Numbered from the stretch's first letter, positions 20,443 through 31,689 are shown. The stretch is 64,000 nt of DNA from Sphaerolaimus hirsutus (GCA_964036195.1 OZ038450.1:684701-748700), one strand, 5' to 3'. Notes: generated by a model from the sequence alone, not told the origin. A program made the numbers and translations.

Positions 20443-21234
20443 ATCTCTAAGGCTATCGAAAACTGGCCGCGCGTCGCACTCGCGCCACGGCAGCAGCTCG
20501 ATCAACTTGAGCGACAACTGGCCGCCACTAGGGTTGGAAAAAAATCAATTTTTTAAACGCCTTGATTTTTTTAATCAATTTTTTAAAAATCGTCCAAAAT
20601 GGGGGTAAAGAGAAAAAATAGGTGCATGTTGAGTGTTATGTCTATTGTGGTCATATTATGACTGTGGAGTCATGGGATAGCATTATAAGCAGTGATTTCT
20701 TTCAAAAATATCACTTTTATATTGACTTATTACATATAGCCTTTTGTAGAACATTCGTGACTTCAAGTGAAGTTCAGCATGGAATATTGCTTAAAAAACG
20801 TTGTAAGAGAAGGCTAATACATTAAGAGTGACGTTAGACACTGTAGAAGTATGTGGGAGCATATTCGCTGGATATTATATACTACACTGGCATATCACGG
20901 CATATTTTTACACAGTAACATGAATAAATGGAAGCTTTTACACTAAAAATGCCCCAAAACTCATGAAAACACCACCAATTGTAATGCAAATGAGAAAATG
21001 CGCGCTTGCGCGCAAAAACATTGCAAAATACCTAGTACATGTCTACCAGAAATTTTGCCTTTTGATTTTTTTAAATTAAAATCAGTTGCCACCCTTTGAT
21101 TTAAAAAAAATCAGATTTTTTAAAATAAAAATCAGTTTAAAAAATCAAGTGCCAACCCTACGCGACTCCAATCGAATATGCGCATGAATAATGCAAATCC
21201 AGTGGCAGCGCGTCGCCGGCAGGGGCGCCCTTCC
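20443..21234 (-). CDS. Gene B exon 10, interrupted by a hAT element
   Basis: The acceptor (ATGAGATTAG|GG, 21236-21235) and donor (GAT|gtattg, 20442-20441) bound it. The first part, 21234-21161, encodes KGAPAGDALPLDLHYSC..SIGVA. A hAT element fills 20529-21160. Coding resumes with CAGTTGTCG at 20520: QLSLKLIELLPWRECDARPV.. . Dropping the element plus 8 bp, the expected duplication, keeps the frame, although the flanking octamers now agree at only 4 of 8 positions. The incoming two bases fit exon 9 (phase 1). The product segment looks structured, with alternating hydrophobics and a WRECD motif. Whether the allele is still functional is unknown. Confidence 0.45.
20529..21160. mobile_element. TAGGGTTGG hAT element in gene B exon 10
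   Basis: The ends TAGGGTTGGAAAAAAATC and 'gccaaccctac' are inverse. The interior matches the family ('gtcaaaaatatcac', 'catgaaaacacc', 'gcgcgcttgcgcgcaaaa'), with runs of 'aatcagtttaaaaaatc'. The flanking octamers gccgccac and cgcgactc are diverged. Confidence 0.8.
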
Positions 21235-23048
21235 CTAATCTCATTACTTATCAGATAAAAATGAAGTTATCCATGCACGGGTAGCGCTTGAGCACAGCCC
21301 GGCTTCACATAACGATACGTAGATACGTAAATATGGGCATGGCTATACTCCGGTGACCGCACGCTATACATTTTTCCGAAGTAAACACTCCATCATGACG
21401 CTATCGTTAATAAAATAGAAATTGGTTTTAAAAAAAAAAAACAGAAAAAAAGTTTAAAGAGAAACATTCCACAATTGTACGCGTTCGCGACTCTGTCTTT
21501 TCATTTTTAAATAGCGTAAATACTCTTAATATGAATGTCACATTATTGTTTTCAGCACATTTTTAGGAGTCACGCTATGGGAGGGATGCATTCACAGGGA
21601 GGGTTGCATTTTATTTAGCTGTTATTCTCAAAATAGGTTATAGAAGAACATATAGTACTAAAAATAGCTGAAAACAGGCAGTTAGATACATCAACTAGTG
21701 ATTTTGGTGGTGAAAATCCATAGAAAGGTATGAAAATTAGCGATTTTCAGCAAAAATAATGGGCAAAATTTCCCAAAAAGCTCCAGATAGCTAGATAGCT
21801 GGGTAACGTTGTTTTTTGTTTTGTGTTTTACTCTGGGGGTCACACTATTGGATGGGGGTCGCATTTTACTCACACAACATGCCCAAAGGGGTCACATTAT
21901 TAGAGGGGTCCCTTTTATTGGAGGGGGCAGCAATAATAGAGAATTTACGGTACTTAGAATTTACTCGCGCATTATCGGGCAGGGGACATTATCGCGCAGA
22001 GCAAGACATAAGCAGGGGTTTAGTATGGGGTTGGATGGGGTGATCCCCGAACGATCATTTTGCTAGCTATCAGCTAGTTAAACTTTTGGCTACTTTCCTT
22101 CGACCTCCCCTCCAACAAAAATCGCTAGCTATCTATATATCTATCTGGAAGCGATTTTTGAGAAACGCTGTGCCAATTATCACCCTAAATCGTTATACAG
22201 CAGTTTCCAAGGGGTGAGGGCTGGGGGGAGGGCTGCCCCCCAATCAGCCAGCTATCTATCTATCTATCCCGGGGTAAATTTTTTGGCCACTATCCCCTCA
22301 GACCCTCCCCCCAAATCGCTCAGCTATCTTTTAGCTATGTTAGCTATACTCCAGTCACTTTACACCCTGCACGCGTGGTTCCCGCTGGAAGCGTGCCAAC
22401 GGGTTTTTTTTACGCATGGGAGTTTCATAAAAAGTATAAAAACTCATCTCTGTTATAATGCTATGCGTTAACTTATTCACAACAATGATTTTTGTTCATC
22501 TTTGATACAAAAATCGCATGCTTTATCATCGTTGGCACGCTTCCAACATGAGACATAAATCAGTGCGAGGGCAGAGTATCATGTCCGCCGAGTATATCTG
22601 GAGTGATTTTTGAGAAATTTTGCCCCAGTTTTTGCTCAAAATTGTTTTTCACCTTCAAAATAGTGATTTTCGGCTATATACATGGTTATATACGTATTTT
22701 TAGTCATTTTCAACCTATTATGGTTACTTTTAGGTCTGTGCCAGTGCCCATGTATTTCTACCCGGTGACCATGTAGACCCATCTTTTTCAACCATACATG
22801 GGCACCGGCGTTAAGTACATAGGGTCTACATGCACACTATACCTATTTTATGTACGAGTACAATGCAGTGTTATTAAAATACTGGTATTTTTTGGAAAAC
22901 ATACATACAGTGAACAGTCACAACAATGAAAGCAACAATCCGGACATCCGGACATGATGCAACAATTTTGGATCCGGACATTTGTAATCCGTACGTGGCG
23001 CTGCACAGAGTATAGCTGAGAGTGAGCAAAATGTAAACCAGGCGGCAC
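21235..23048. other. Intron 9 of gene B: repeat remnants
   Basis: It contains a fragment of the TATACTCCGCGGACCGC MITE (about 21345-21430), a degraded CCGTATT-like element with 'cacactattggatggggg' steps (21590-21960), and several copies of the 'agctatctatctatc' and 'cgattttgagaaa' modules (22080-22740). A decayed end of the GTTTACCCGCTG family (22735-22850) is also present. No exon recognised. Confidence 0.45.
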
Positions 23049-23209
23049 CTTGGAGCAGTGTCGGCGGCACAGAGGCGGCGCGCGCGCGCTTCGAGCTGGC
23101 CCGCCGCAGCGACGACGCGGCAGCGCCACCGCAGGGGTCGTGCGCCGCCGCCGGCGACCGGGGGCTCGTGGCCGCGTCCGCAACCCACCGCACCGGCGTC
23201 CGTTCATGT
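23049..23209 (-). CDS. Gene B exon 9
   Basis: The acceptor CTTCTCTCAG|A and donor CTCCAAG|gtgccg bound a 161-nt exon of 53 full codons: HERTPVRWVADAATSPRSPA.. to ..RRASSKRARAASVPPTLLQ. It is rich in Arg, Ser, Ala and Pro with several RRxS/RxxS sites, typical of a disordered regulatory segment. Codons strongly end in G/C. The single incoming base completes AG from exon 8 to give Arg. The plus strand is also open here, so strand assignment rests on the splice sites and the phase chain. Confidence 0.65.
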
Positions 23210-23558
23210 CTGAGAGAAGCCAGTGGCTACGTCGCGCCAATCAACGCTAAGACAATGCACGCCGCCGAGTAGAAAGTGCTTTTCGAAGTGAAAAAAACTA
23301 CAACACAACTGCCATGATCAATGAGGGCAATGACGCACCACACACAGCACTTATGAAAATCATACTAACGATAAACGGACTAAAAACCCTTGAAAAAAAT
23401 CGTTTAAAAATCAAAACTATTTCAGGGTTTTTTTGAGAAATCGGAACACAGAACTGCGAAAAAGCAATTTATCAATTTTTAGTTGATTCAAAAAGTATAA
23501 TATCATTGAATAATGCATTGCGTGAACAAAATTTCCCCTCTCAGTTTTTGTAGATTTG

Positions 23559-23802
23559 TATACTCCACGGACCGCATGCTATGCATTTTTCTGAAGGAAA
23601 CACTCCATCATGACGTCATCGTTAATAAATTAAAAATTGTTCCAACAAAAAAAGAAAAAACATTCGACACTTGTACATGACTCCACATTTTTCTTTCTGA
23701 AATGTTTTTTTTATGAAAGTGAATACATAAGTATCCTGTTCGCGCATTTTTGACCAAGACATAAAAAATTTCGGGCGCATACTTTGCGGTCCGCCGAGTA
23801 TA
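23559..23802. mobile_element. MITE with TATACTCCRCGGACCGCA ends
   Basis: The left end 'tatactccacggaccgcatg' and the right end 'tttgcggtccgccgagtata' are inverse. The interior has 'aacactccatcatgacgtca'. A longer sister lies at 46357-46620 and a fragment at 21345. TA at the borders suggests Tc1/mariner-type insertion. Confidence 0.8.
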
Positions 23803-24169
23803 ACAAAAGATCGAAAAATGTAGGTGAAATGCATAAGAGCATAATATGATATGAAATGGAAATAAGAGAAAGTCGGAACTGAAAATATTTATAAAAACCA
23901 GAACTCATGGAAAAATTGTTCGCATTTTGTTTCAGTTCCGACGTTTAAAAAACCTTAAACTGAAAATTTCTATGTGGTGCGCCAGCAGCCATGTTCTTAG
24001 GAGAAAAAGAATTACTTCCCAGTTTCCATAAGGGTTCCTACGGGATCGACTTTTCGGGATCGGAATCGGTAGTGTTTTTTGTATTTGTATTAGTTAACGC
24101 AAAGCCCCGAAAATTATCGGGTTTCGCGATCGGGACCCCGTTTGTTTGAACCGTAATTTCCAAACACAC

Positions 24170-24440
24170 CTAGAACCGCCGGAACTTTGTCTCCGAATCA
24201 CAGTAACTCTACTCGGGGTGGAGGACTCGGAGTGCGAATTGGAGCCGACGCAATTAGCTGGCGCGCAGCTGGAGCCGAACTCGCCGCTGCCGCACAGACT
24301 CGCCGCCGTGCCGAAGCGGAACACCTTGGCGCCGGTGGTGCGCAGCGCCGAGAAGTTCGTGTGCGCCGTCAGCGGCGTCGAGCTGCAGCACGCGTCGCGC
24401 ACACTGCTCTCCGACGTGCTCGCGCTCGCCTTGTGCGGAC
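24170..24440 (-). CDS. Gene B exon 8
   Basis: The acceptor is GGCGCAG|GT and the donor TTCTAG|gtgtgt. The 271-nt exon has 89 full codons: PHKASASTSESSVRDACCSS.., ..ALRTTGAKVFRFGTAASLC.., ..VTVIRRQSSGGS. It is Ser/Thr-rich with seven or so Cys. Third positions are almost uniformly G/C in this frame, while the alternative minus frame hits stops. It enters with two bases and leaves with two, matching exon 7 and exon 9. No domain recognised. Confidence 0.7.
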
Positions 24441-25433
24441 CTGCGCCGTTTCCATGCCCTTCCTGCGGACTAGCAATGAAACACGCTGTTTTTAACAAAC
24501 GTGTTTGTTTAAAAAACCGTCTCTTTTAAGCTCCGAAATATGATCAAGTCAACATATCAGGGGTCTCCTAGGGGGGGGGGCACCGCCCAGCTATTTATCT
24601 ATCCCAGAGGCCGCTCAGCTATCTATCTGTCTCGGAGGCAAAATTTTGGGCTACTATCCCCTAACCCCCCCCCCCCCAAATCGGCCAGCTATCTACCTAT
24701 CTGGAGTGATTTTTGAGAAACTATACCACAATTTTCGCTCAAAATCGCCACTTTTCATACCATCTTATAGATTTTCACCTCCAAAATCACTACTTCCTGC
24801 GTCTAACTGCCTATTTTTAGTACTATATGTGCTTATATACCCATTTTTAGCCATTTTCACATACTTTTACTTTTATTTTACTCCCTTTTCTTCCTTATAG
24901 CCGCTCCACACACAGCGATTTTTAAAATAAGTTCAAACGTTGTTTTGGCAAAGTATGTATACCGCATTTCTTCTATTTATAATAGAAGAGCGCCGTTCTT
25001 TTTGTCCCGTCAACCTCCAATAGAACGGCAGGTTAACAAGTTGACCAAAAAAATAGAACGGCGCTCTATTATTAAAAGAAATACGGTTTTCATAGATTGC
25101 CAAAAAACGTTCGAACTTATTTTTGCGCTGTGTGTGGAGCGCCATACACGTTGAAAAATATCGTACACCCACAACCCCCCCCCATTTTTTTCCAGCTAGC
25201 TATCTATCTCGGAGGCCACTCAGCTATCTATCAAACCCTCGGACGGTCAAAATCCAAATTACCCATGCAACATATACATACGTATTTACCGTATTACCTC
25301 GAAGTATTCCCCCTTGACTTAACCCCAATCGAATTAATCCCCCCTCAAAATGGGCTGGGAAAAAAACCCCTCGAAATCGGCTGTGGAAATAATAACCCCC
25401 AACGTACCCCCATCCGGAATGATGTACATCATG
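24441..25433. other. Intron 7 of gene B, right part: repeat remnants
   Basis: Remnants of the TAGGGATGGC hAT (24490-24560) and of 'ctatctatcccagagg' modules with poly-G/poly-C runs (24565-25230) are present. A hairpin at 24961-25087 is bounded by ACCGCATTTCTTCTATT and its inverse AAAAGAAATACGGT. The left half of a CCGTATT element begins at about 25291. Confidence 0.5.
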
Positions 25434-25826
25434 TAGGGTTCAAACGGGATCCTGATCCCGATCCAGGATCCCGTGAAATTCCGGGATTTAGCAGTCCCGA
25501 TCCCGATCCCGAAAATTTTAAAATCCCGATCCCGAGAAACTCCAAAGTCCGGGATCCCGATCAAAAATGTGAACGCAAACCCCCAGCGTTCATTTTATGC
25601 CACTTTTCTGGCATCCAACAGTGTTTTGAAACCTTTATGAACAACTGTTAATGCCAGAACATTGGCCAAATACTTTATCCCAAGACCCCAATCCCGATCC
25701 CGAAAAAATGCCAATCCCGATCCCGATCCCGTGACCCCAATCCCGACCAATCCCGATCCCGATCCCGAAATCTCAAAAAACCAATCCCGATCCCGATCCC
25801 GAAAAGTCAATCCCGTTTGAACCCTA
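25434..25826. mobile_element. hAT-like element, TAGGGTTCAAACGG ends, GGGATC interior
   Basis: The target duplication ACATCATG/ACATCAAG (25426-25433, 25827-25834) matches at 7 of 8 positions. Both arms are 'cccgatcccgatcc' repeats. It sits inside a CCGTATT-type element. Together with 6706-7443 it shows identical ends around different internal motifs. Confidence 0.88.
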
Positions 25827-25856
25827 ACATCAAGGTATGCAATGTACATGATGTAT

Positions 25857-26888
25857 TAGGTTGTAAACTAAATAACCTTAATTTTTTGCGATTTCACAGT
25901 CATGCATCCCATTCTGTTGTACATTGGCGGATATAAATGCTGTTCGAGTATGTTGGGGTTTGGGGTTGAGGCTATGACGAAATCTTTTTGTTTCCTCGAA
26001 TTATCCCTCAGTCACGAGATGAGGGGGGTCTATAAAAACATGGTAATTTTGCATTGCCGATCTTGCTGATTGAGATAGAAACTTCATAACTCATTCATTT
26101 CTAGGCCGATTTGGACTGTTCAACGCTTAAAATGATTGGGACAGCCGTCAGATTCTATTTTTGAGGTCGTGGAAGTGATGTCGAAATTCCTTATGCCGAT
26201 TTAACCCGGTTTTTAGACGCATAAAATAAATTTATCTGAACATGCTATCGTATACTTTAGACCACGAGAAGTCGTATACCGAAAGAATGAGTTCAATATC
26301 TCGTTCCAATCAAAAGTTATAGCACTTCAAACTTTCGCCTCCCATCCACATAAATAACCGCATGAAGAGTGATGTGTGCAACGTCAGAACTCCAACTCTC
26401 GAGCGTTTCTCAGCCGATTTTCACCGATGAACACTTAAAATGATCACAATAATCTGGAGATCCCATTGTGATGCTCAGGTTATCTCTATGCATTCTCAAA
26501 ATGATAATTTCATACAAGAATTCACAATATTTTCTTGTATGTTAAATCTAATTAAATGTACAGATGATCTGAAGATCACAATGGAATCTTCAGGTTATTG
26601 TCATCATTTTAAGCATCGATCGACCGAAATAGGCCCAGAAATGGCTGATGTATGGAGCTTCAAAACATCCACACAACGTACAGACCGGCCATTCAAAATG
26701 ACCACCTTTTTTTTAGACCCCCTTATCTCGTGACTGGGGGATTATTCGGGGAAACAAAAAGATTTCGTCATAGCCCCAACCCCAAACCACAACTTACTCG
26801 AACAGCATTAATATCCGCCAATGTACAACATAATGGGGCGCATGAATGTGAAATCGCAAAAAATTAAGGTTATTTAGTTTACAACCTA
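25857..26888. mobile_element. Foldback element, TAGGTTGTAAACTAAATAAC ends
   Basis: An inverted repeat covers nearly the full 1032 bp. The left 'ccttaattttttgcgatttc', 'ggggttgaggctatgacgaa' and 'tctaggccgatttgg' all recur inverted on the right. No transposase ORF is seen; the ORFs at 26440-26867 are shadows of the arm. A half copy occurs at 62965-63600. Confidence 0.85.
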
Positions 26889-27220
26889 ATATTTATTACT
26901 GTCAATTTGCATTGCAGCTACACATAGACTAGTTTGTGTCGCTATCTACGTTTTTATGTCCAAATATATCCTGTTTGGAAACGTTAATTACCTGTTTACT
27001 ACGTTTATTGGAAACGTTTATTGCCTACTGTTTACTACGATCCTTATGAAAGTTTATGACGAAAAAATAACCCCCCCTCGAATTAACCCCGCTCAAATTT
27101 TGCTGACGAAATAATAAACCCCCATGGGGGTATTTCGAGGTAATACGGCATACCAGACAAGTGGCAGTAGTTAGCAATGGCCCACGACATGAATTTAACA
27201 AAAAAAAACAGTGAACGCAC
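26889..27220. other. Intron 7 of gene B, left part
   Basis: It includes a block ('agctacacatagactagttt', 'tccaaatatatcctgtttgg') that reappears inverted at about 49645-49745 inside a CCGTATT element. The right end of a CCGTATT element (to about 27148) follows. No exon. Confidence 0.4.
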
Positions 27221-27363
27221 TGTTGGCAAGGGATCCATTGCTAATGGCTTTGACAAATGACGGGGTTCGTCTTGGCAGCGACGTCGCATCGTCCAGCTGG
27301 AGCATGGCGAAGCGCCGCTCGGGCGACACTGCGCCGCCCCAGTCCGCCGCGCCGCCAGCGCTC
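27221..27363 (-). CDS. Gene B exon 7
   Basis: The acceptor is AATCGTGCAG|G and the donor CCAACA|gtgcgt. The exon has 47 full codons: SAGGAADWGGAVSPERRFAM.. LQLDDATSLPRRTPSFVKAI.. SNGSLAN. It enters with one base (completing AG from exon 6) and leaves in phase 1 (matching GT of exon 8). The 5' part is strongly G/C-ending and the 3' part less so, so the donor is the least certain element. Hydrophilic, with an RRTPS phospho-type motif. Confidence 0.65.
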
Positions 27364-27752
27364 CTGCACGATTACAGCGGCAGCGTTTAGGCTTCCACGG
27401 GTCGGCTTCTCGGCACACGTATTTTGGAAATAAATCATTCAGGTATCTGGTAATCAGGATTTCTAAACTAATTTAAATTTTAAACACACTTGGATGCAAG
27501 TGAAAAGTACCAGTGGCACTGGAGGTTTCCTTTCTCATTCCTCAATGAGTTTTTTTTCCAAAAAATTTCGATTTTCAAAAAGTCACATATTTTTCTTGGG
27601 ATCGTGGTTGGGAAAAATTATATTGAAATCGCCATTTGGAATTTTCGTGATCGCGAGATCGGGAACGCTATTATCGGGATTCGGAATCCCGTTGGAACCG
27701 AGTCAACATTACAATTTGATAAATGCCACATCTAGCCGTGGCCATGGCACAC

Positions 27753-27894
27753 CTGAAGTTCACGGGGGCGCCTGCAATCATCTGCTGATCATGCGACTGG
27801 GGCGGCGGCGGCGGCGAGAACACCGCCGCCCGTCCGTTCGTATACGGCGCCGCGCAGCGCGACATGGCCGTCGGCGCGACGCCTTGGCGTTCGG
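27753..27894 (-). CDS. Gene B exon 6
   Basis: A textbook acceptor (GCATTTTTAG|CC) and donor (AACTTCAG|gtgtgc) bound 142 nt with 46 full codons: ERQGVAPTAMSRCAAPYTNG.. RAAVFSPPPPPQSHDQQMIA.. GAPVNF. A five-proline run suggests an SH3- or EVH1-type ligand, but that is inference. Phases fit both neighbours. Confidence 0.72.
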
Positions 27895-28640
27895 CTAAAA
27901 ATGCAAAATGCCAAGTCACTCGAATTGAGAAAGGAGAACAGCGGCGCGGCGGCGACACGGACAGCGTTTGCCGCCGGCGCGACAAAGGTAATGCGTAAAC
28001 AATGCAGCGGCACCTACGCCCAACGCGCATAGAAACTGCGCGTCGACTGACGCGCCGCGCCGCCGAGAGCGACAAGGCGGCAGATAAAAAATGCTTCCAT
28101 AAATGACATCTGTTGCTGAAAACGAAAAAATAATTTTTAAACAGGTAAATAGAAAGAAGCGAAAGGTACGTGCCGCTGCAACTTGTTTATGTAGATTTTC
28201 GTTGCAAAAACGACTGCCATGCCATCAAACTTTATTTTACTTAACTCATTTGATGATATCGAGCTTTTACTCGGATTTCTCACGCCCAAGTGTTTTTAAG
28301 TAAAACTTTCGCTAAACCAAGTAAAAACTAGGAACGAATCTGTTTAACAACGTTATTTTAAGGTTGTTTTTAAACAGCTCCCACATAGGTTTATGAGTCA
28401 ATAGAACATAAGATTTAAAAATATCGTTTTAAAATTTTTTTTAAAACGCCAATCATCACTAGTAGAAACTGCCAGAGTTAGCGTGAGTTTTGCAACCGTT
28501 TTGACAAATTTCAACAGTTTCAAAAGTCTTTATTAAATTCGGTAGAGAATTAGTGTGTGTAGGGCGAGTCTTAGCAATTCTAGAAGAATGGTGAAGATTT
28601 TTATTGCGTGGTGTCTGCTTAAACCAGGGGGGGTCGGAGG
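27895..28640. other. Intron 5 of gene B: GC-rich flank and hAT remnants
   Basis: The CpG-rich stretch 27900-28080 immediately upstream of exon 6 has ORFs in several frames but no second exon I can defend. From 28330 there are A/T-run remnants of the TAGGG hAT family. Confidence 0.35.
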
Positions 28641-28644
28641 GGTG

Positions 28645-29408
28645 AGTCTGTACCGATGTCCATCTAAACCCATTGTCCATCTAGGCCAGTTGCCCATCTG
28701 GGGGGGGCGTAGGTGGGGAACGGCAGGGGAGCAGCCTTAAGCGATCGATCGCTGAGCCAGTGCATAGCTGAGCGGGTGGTGCAGGGCCGTATCCAGGGGG
28801 GGGGGCGGGGGGGGCTGCAGCCCCCCCCCCCTTCCCGGGGCGAGACCCGAAAGTGACCGGAAAATGTGACTTTTTGAACTTCAGCGTAAAAAATTTTGCG
28901 CGCGAGCGCGCATTCTTCACCAGACATAAGGTATTATCACCAGATTTGCTCCATGTGGCCGCAAATCGTTATAACTACACTCAATTTTGTACTTTTTTCT
29001 GTTTTGTATGTATATTTACATACATATACAGCGTTCCATGGCGCTGGCGCCAACGTCAATGGCGCCATTGCGTGGCGCCTACTAATGGCGCCAGCGCCAT
29101 GGCGCCATTCCGCCACTATGTAGCTAAAATTTTAGGGGGGGGGGCTGAGCCCCCCCCCCCCTCGCCGGGCTCCGTAAACAAGCAGCCCCCCCCGCTCAAA
29201 AATCCTGGATACGTCCCTGGGGTGGTGAATCAGCGCGGCAATTGAACACTGTCGTGTTGGGGGTCAATTCTTGTACCCTTTGTGTTTTATCTACCACGCT
29301 ATGAAAAATATGTTTTCTAAATGTCGCTCCCTAACCCCCGTCCCCCACGGCACTCCATAGATGGGCAACTGGCCTAGATGGACAATGGGTTTAGATGGGC
29401 AATGGGCT
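28645..29408. mobile_element. Element with CCATCTAGGCCAGTTGCCCA arms, split by a hAT
   Basis: The left arm 'cccattgtccatctaggcca' and the right arm 'tggcctagatggacaatggg' are inverse. The hAT copy 28782-29219 occupies the centre. A related arm continues at about 29745-29786 and 30222-30250, split by hAT copy 4. Confidence 0.7.
28782..29219. mobile_element. hAT-like element, CAGGGMCGTATCCAGG ends (copy 3)
   Basis: An exact 8-bp duplication GGGTGGTG (28774-28781 and 29220-29227). Same order of modules as the other copies; 438 bp. Confidence 0.97.
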
Positions 29409-29786
29409 TACGTTGGGGGGGGGGGGGTTAACCCCCCAAACCGCCCAGTCATCTATCTATCCCGGAGCCCGCTCAACTATCTATCTATCACGGAGGCAAA
29501 ATTTAGGCCCTCTATCCACTAAACTCCCCCCCCCCCCAAATCGGCCAGCTATCTACCTACCTGAGCGATTCTTGAGAAACATGCCCCCAATTTGTGGTCA
29601 AATTATACAAAAAGTGACATTATCGCTATTTTTCATACCTTTGCCATTTTTCGTGGTATATGTGCTTATATACGCATGTTTCACGTACTTTTAGCGATTT
29701 TTCACCCTTTTCTTCCTTCTATGCCTATGGGTAGACAGCAGGGCGGGTTTTTTTTTTGCTGGGGGGTACCATCCATCTGGGACAAC

Positions 29787-30221
29787 CAAGGACGTAGCCA
29801 GGGGGGGGGCGGGGGGGGCGGCCGCCCCCCCCCCCTTCCCGGGTCGGACAAGAAAATATACCGGAAATGGTGCTTCCGTAAAGCGATTTTGTCGCCAGTC
29901 CGGAAAAATTTTGCGCGCAAGCGCGCATTTCGGCGCCGCACAGTATATTTTAGTTACCTGTGGTTTAGGACCAAAAATGCACTGAAAATTCGCCCCCGTC
30001 GCTGTATATGTATGTAAAATACATACAAGTACATCACTATTTGGCGCCAATGCCAACGCCAATGGCGCCATGGCGTCGCGCCTACGAATGGCGCTGGCGC
30101 CAAGGCGCCATTCCTTTCCACAGGGGTCAAATTTAGGGGGGGGGGGGGCGCCGCCCCCCCCGTTCGCCGAGCTCCGTATACAATCCGCCCCCCCCGCTCA
30201 AAAATCCTGGCTACGTCCCTG
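29787..30221. mobile_element. hAT-like element, CARGGACGTAGCCAGG ends (copy 4)
   Basis: An exact 8-bp duplication GGGACAAC (29779-29786 and 30222-30229); 435 bp. It lies 33 bp from the donor of gene B exon 5. Confidence 0.97.
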
Positions 30222-30253
30222 GGGACAACTGCCCTAACTGACAATGCACTAAC

Positions 30254-30505
30254 TTCTGTGGCGCGGAGTGGCGACACTAGGGTGGAGCATGTGTTCCACA
30301 GCGGCGCCACTGATGCAGTGCGGCGGCAATTGTGGCGGCGCGCTGTCGTCCAGCGGCACCTTGGGCGACCACTGCCGGCGCCACACGACCTCCTCCTCCA
30401 GCGGCGGCTGCGCGCTGCCGCAGTTGTAGCTGGGCGGCGGCCGCCGCTGCATGTCCACCCTGCACAGCCGGCAGTCCTGCTGGTCAGCGCCGCTACTGCT
30501 CCACT
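30254..30505 (-). CDS. Gene B exon 5
   Basis: The acceptor TCCCATTTCAG|AG and donor CAGAA|gttagt bound 252 nt with 83 full codons: WSSSGADQQDCRLCRVDMQR.., ..PPLEEEVVWRRQWSPKVPLD.., ..GAAVEHMLHPSVATPRHR. Third-position GC is near-maximal except in the last few codons. Phases fit exons 4 and 6. The Cys/Trp spacing looked thrombospondin-like at first but does not fit that domain. A GGTGCC MITE (30512-30690) lies directly upstream in the intron. Confidence 0.7.
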
Positions 30506-30511
30506 CTGAAA

Positions 30512-30690
30512 TGGGACAGCCTGAGGACACTCACAGACCCTGCAAAATGTCTGTTGTCATGCAAAGTGTATCGACTTATGAAAAAAACCTGCAAAATGAC
30601 AAACGTATCAACGCTACACGACTTTTGACGCTTAGAATGAAATTTGACATTTTACAGATTCCGGCAGTGGCACCTGAATTGATTTAATCG
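30512..30690. mobile_element. GGTGCC-family MITE next to gene B exon 5
   Basis: Read on the minus strand it starts CAGGTGCCACTGCCGG and ends with 'cattttgcagggtctgtgag'. Interior family motifs 'gtcatgcaaagtgt' are present. It ends about 30 bp before the exon 5 acceptor, another case of this family touching an exon. Confidence 0.7.
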
Positions 30691-30926
30691 GGATTATTGC
30701 TCGATAATAACGATGGATGGGCTAAATATGTATTAAAGGTGTTTGCGTGGGCGGAAAGAATAGGAAATGGGTGTTTGAGTGAATCGACCCCATTTCCCAT
30801 TGTGTAGCGATGGCTACAGCCGGATACATAAAAACGGCGCGCCGCGGCAAGACGCCGCTCCCGGCGGCGAGATAATGCACCTCAGAACCCACGGCGTATG
30901 CGTGTATAAATATGAGGCATGCACAC

Positions 30927-31521
30927 ACAACGATGGGTAAGTTCTCCAAAAAAAACACTTTCTGTGTTTTGAGTTTTTCAAAAATGAATACCTGTGTTTT
31001 GAGTTTTTTTATTAAAAAAAACTTGAGTAACTGTTTTTATTTCTGTGTTTTTTGTTAAAACTCGAGTTTTTTTTCTAAAAAAACTATAGTTTTTGTCCAA
31101 AATTCAAAAGGTACTCCAAAATTCTTCAATGGATGTGCACTGTATGGGAGACTACAGAATTGATTTGAACTACAACTATATTTAAACATGTCCAGCAGGA
31201 GATGTGCATGCCAACTTTAATTTATTTTTTGTTCCATCATAAAATATGAATACATTATGTACATATTTACATGCTATACATGCATATCTTATCTTGTTTA
31301 GTTGAACTGAATTCATGTGCATTCTGACAATGTGTTCAACCACTTCGCTGAAAAAAACTCAAATTTTTTTTCTGTGTTTCCGTGTTTCTGTGTTCTCAAT
31401 AAAAACTCATTTGAGTTTTGAGTTTTTCAAAATTTGTGAGTTTCCGTGTTTCTGTGTAAAACAAAAACACAGAAACTCAATGAGTTTCTGTGTTCAATTT
31501 CTGTGGTTTTTTCCATCGTTG
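30927..31521. mobile_element. CAACGATGG-ended element, GTGTTTTGAGTTTTT arms
   Basis: The ends CAACGATGGGTAAGTTC and its inverse 'ttccatcgttg' bound it. The arms are runs of 'tgtgttttgagttttt' / 'aaaaactcaaaacaca' type words. The unique centre ('ggatgtgcactgtatggg') is shared with 61273-62509. A diverged third copy is 43852-44624. Non-coding. Confidence 0.8.
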
Positions 31522-31689
31522 TGCATACAATCGACTTCGCCGCGACCAAATATGTATATTGTTATATTTATATTTGCGCCGACAAAAAAAGTTAAAAGGA
31601 ATGGGCGGTCACACCGGTCACCACTGGGGTGATCTTTCAGAGTCGAACTTCACTCTGGGAATACGTTTGGAACTTTCTTTCCTTTACCA

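Noticed and set aside
25434..25826. Possible telomere-like or regulatory GATCCC array
   Set aside because: The repeats are bounded by inverse TAGGGTTCAAACGG ends and a near-perfect 8-bp duplication, so they are the interior of a hAT-like element.
4012..30505. Thrombospondin type-1 (THSD7-like) domains in minus-strand exons
   Set aside because: Some Trp/Cys motifs (DQCSWSE, DCRLCRVDMQRR, QHRVIVVPPGR) looked suggestive, but the cysteine spacing and CSVTCG-type core are missing, and neighbouring exons are disordered-type sequence.
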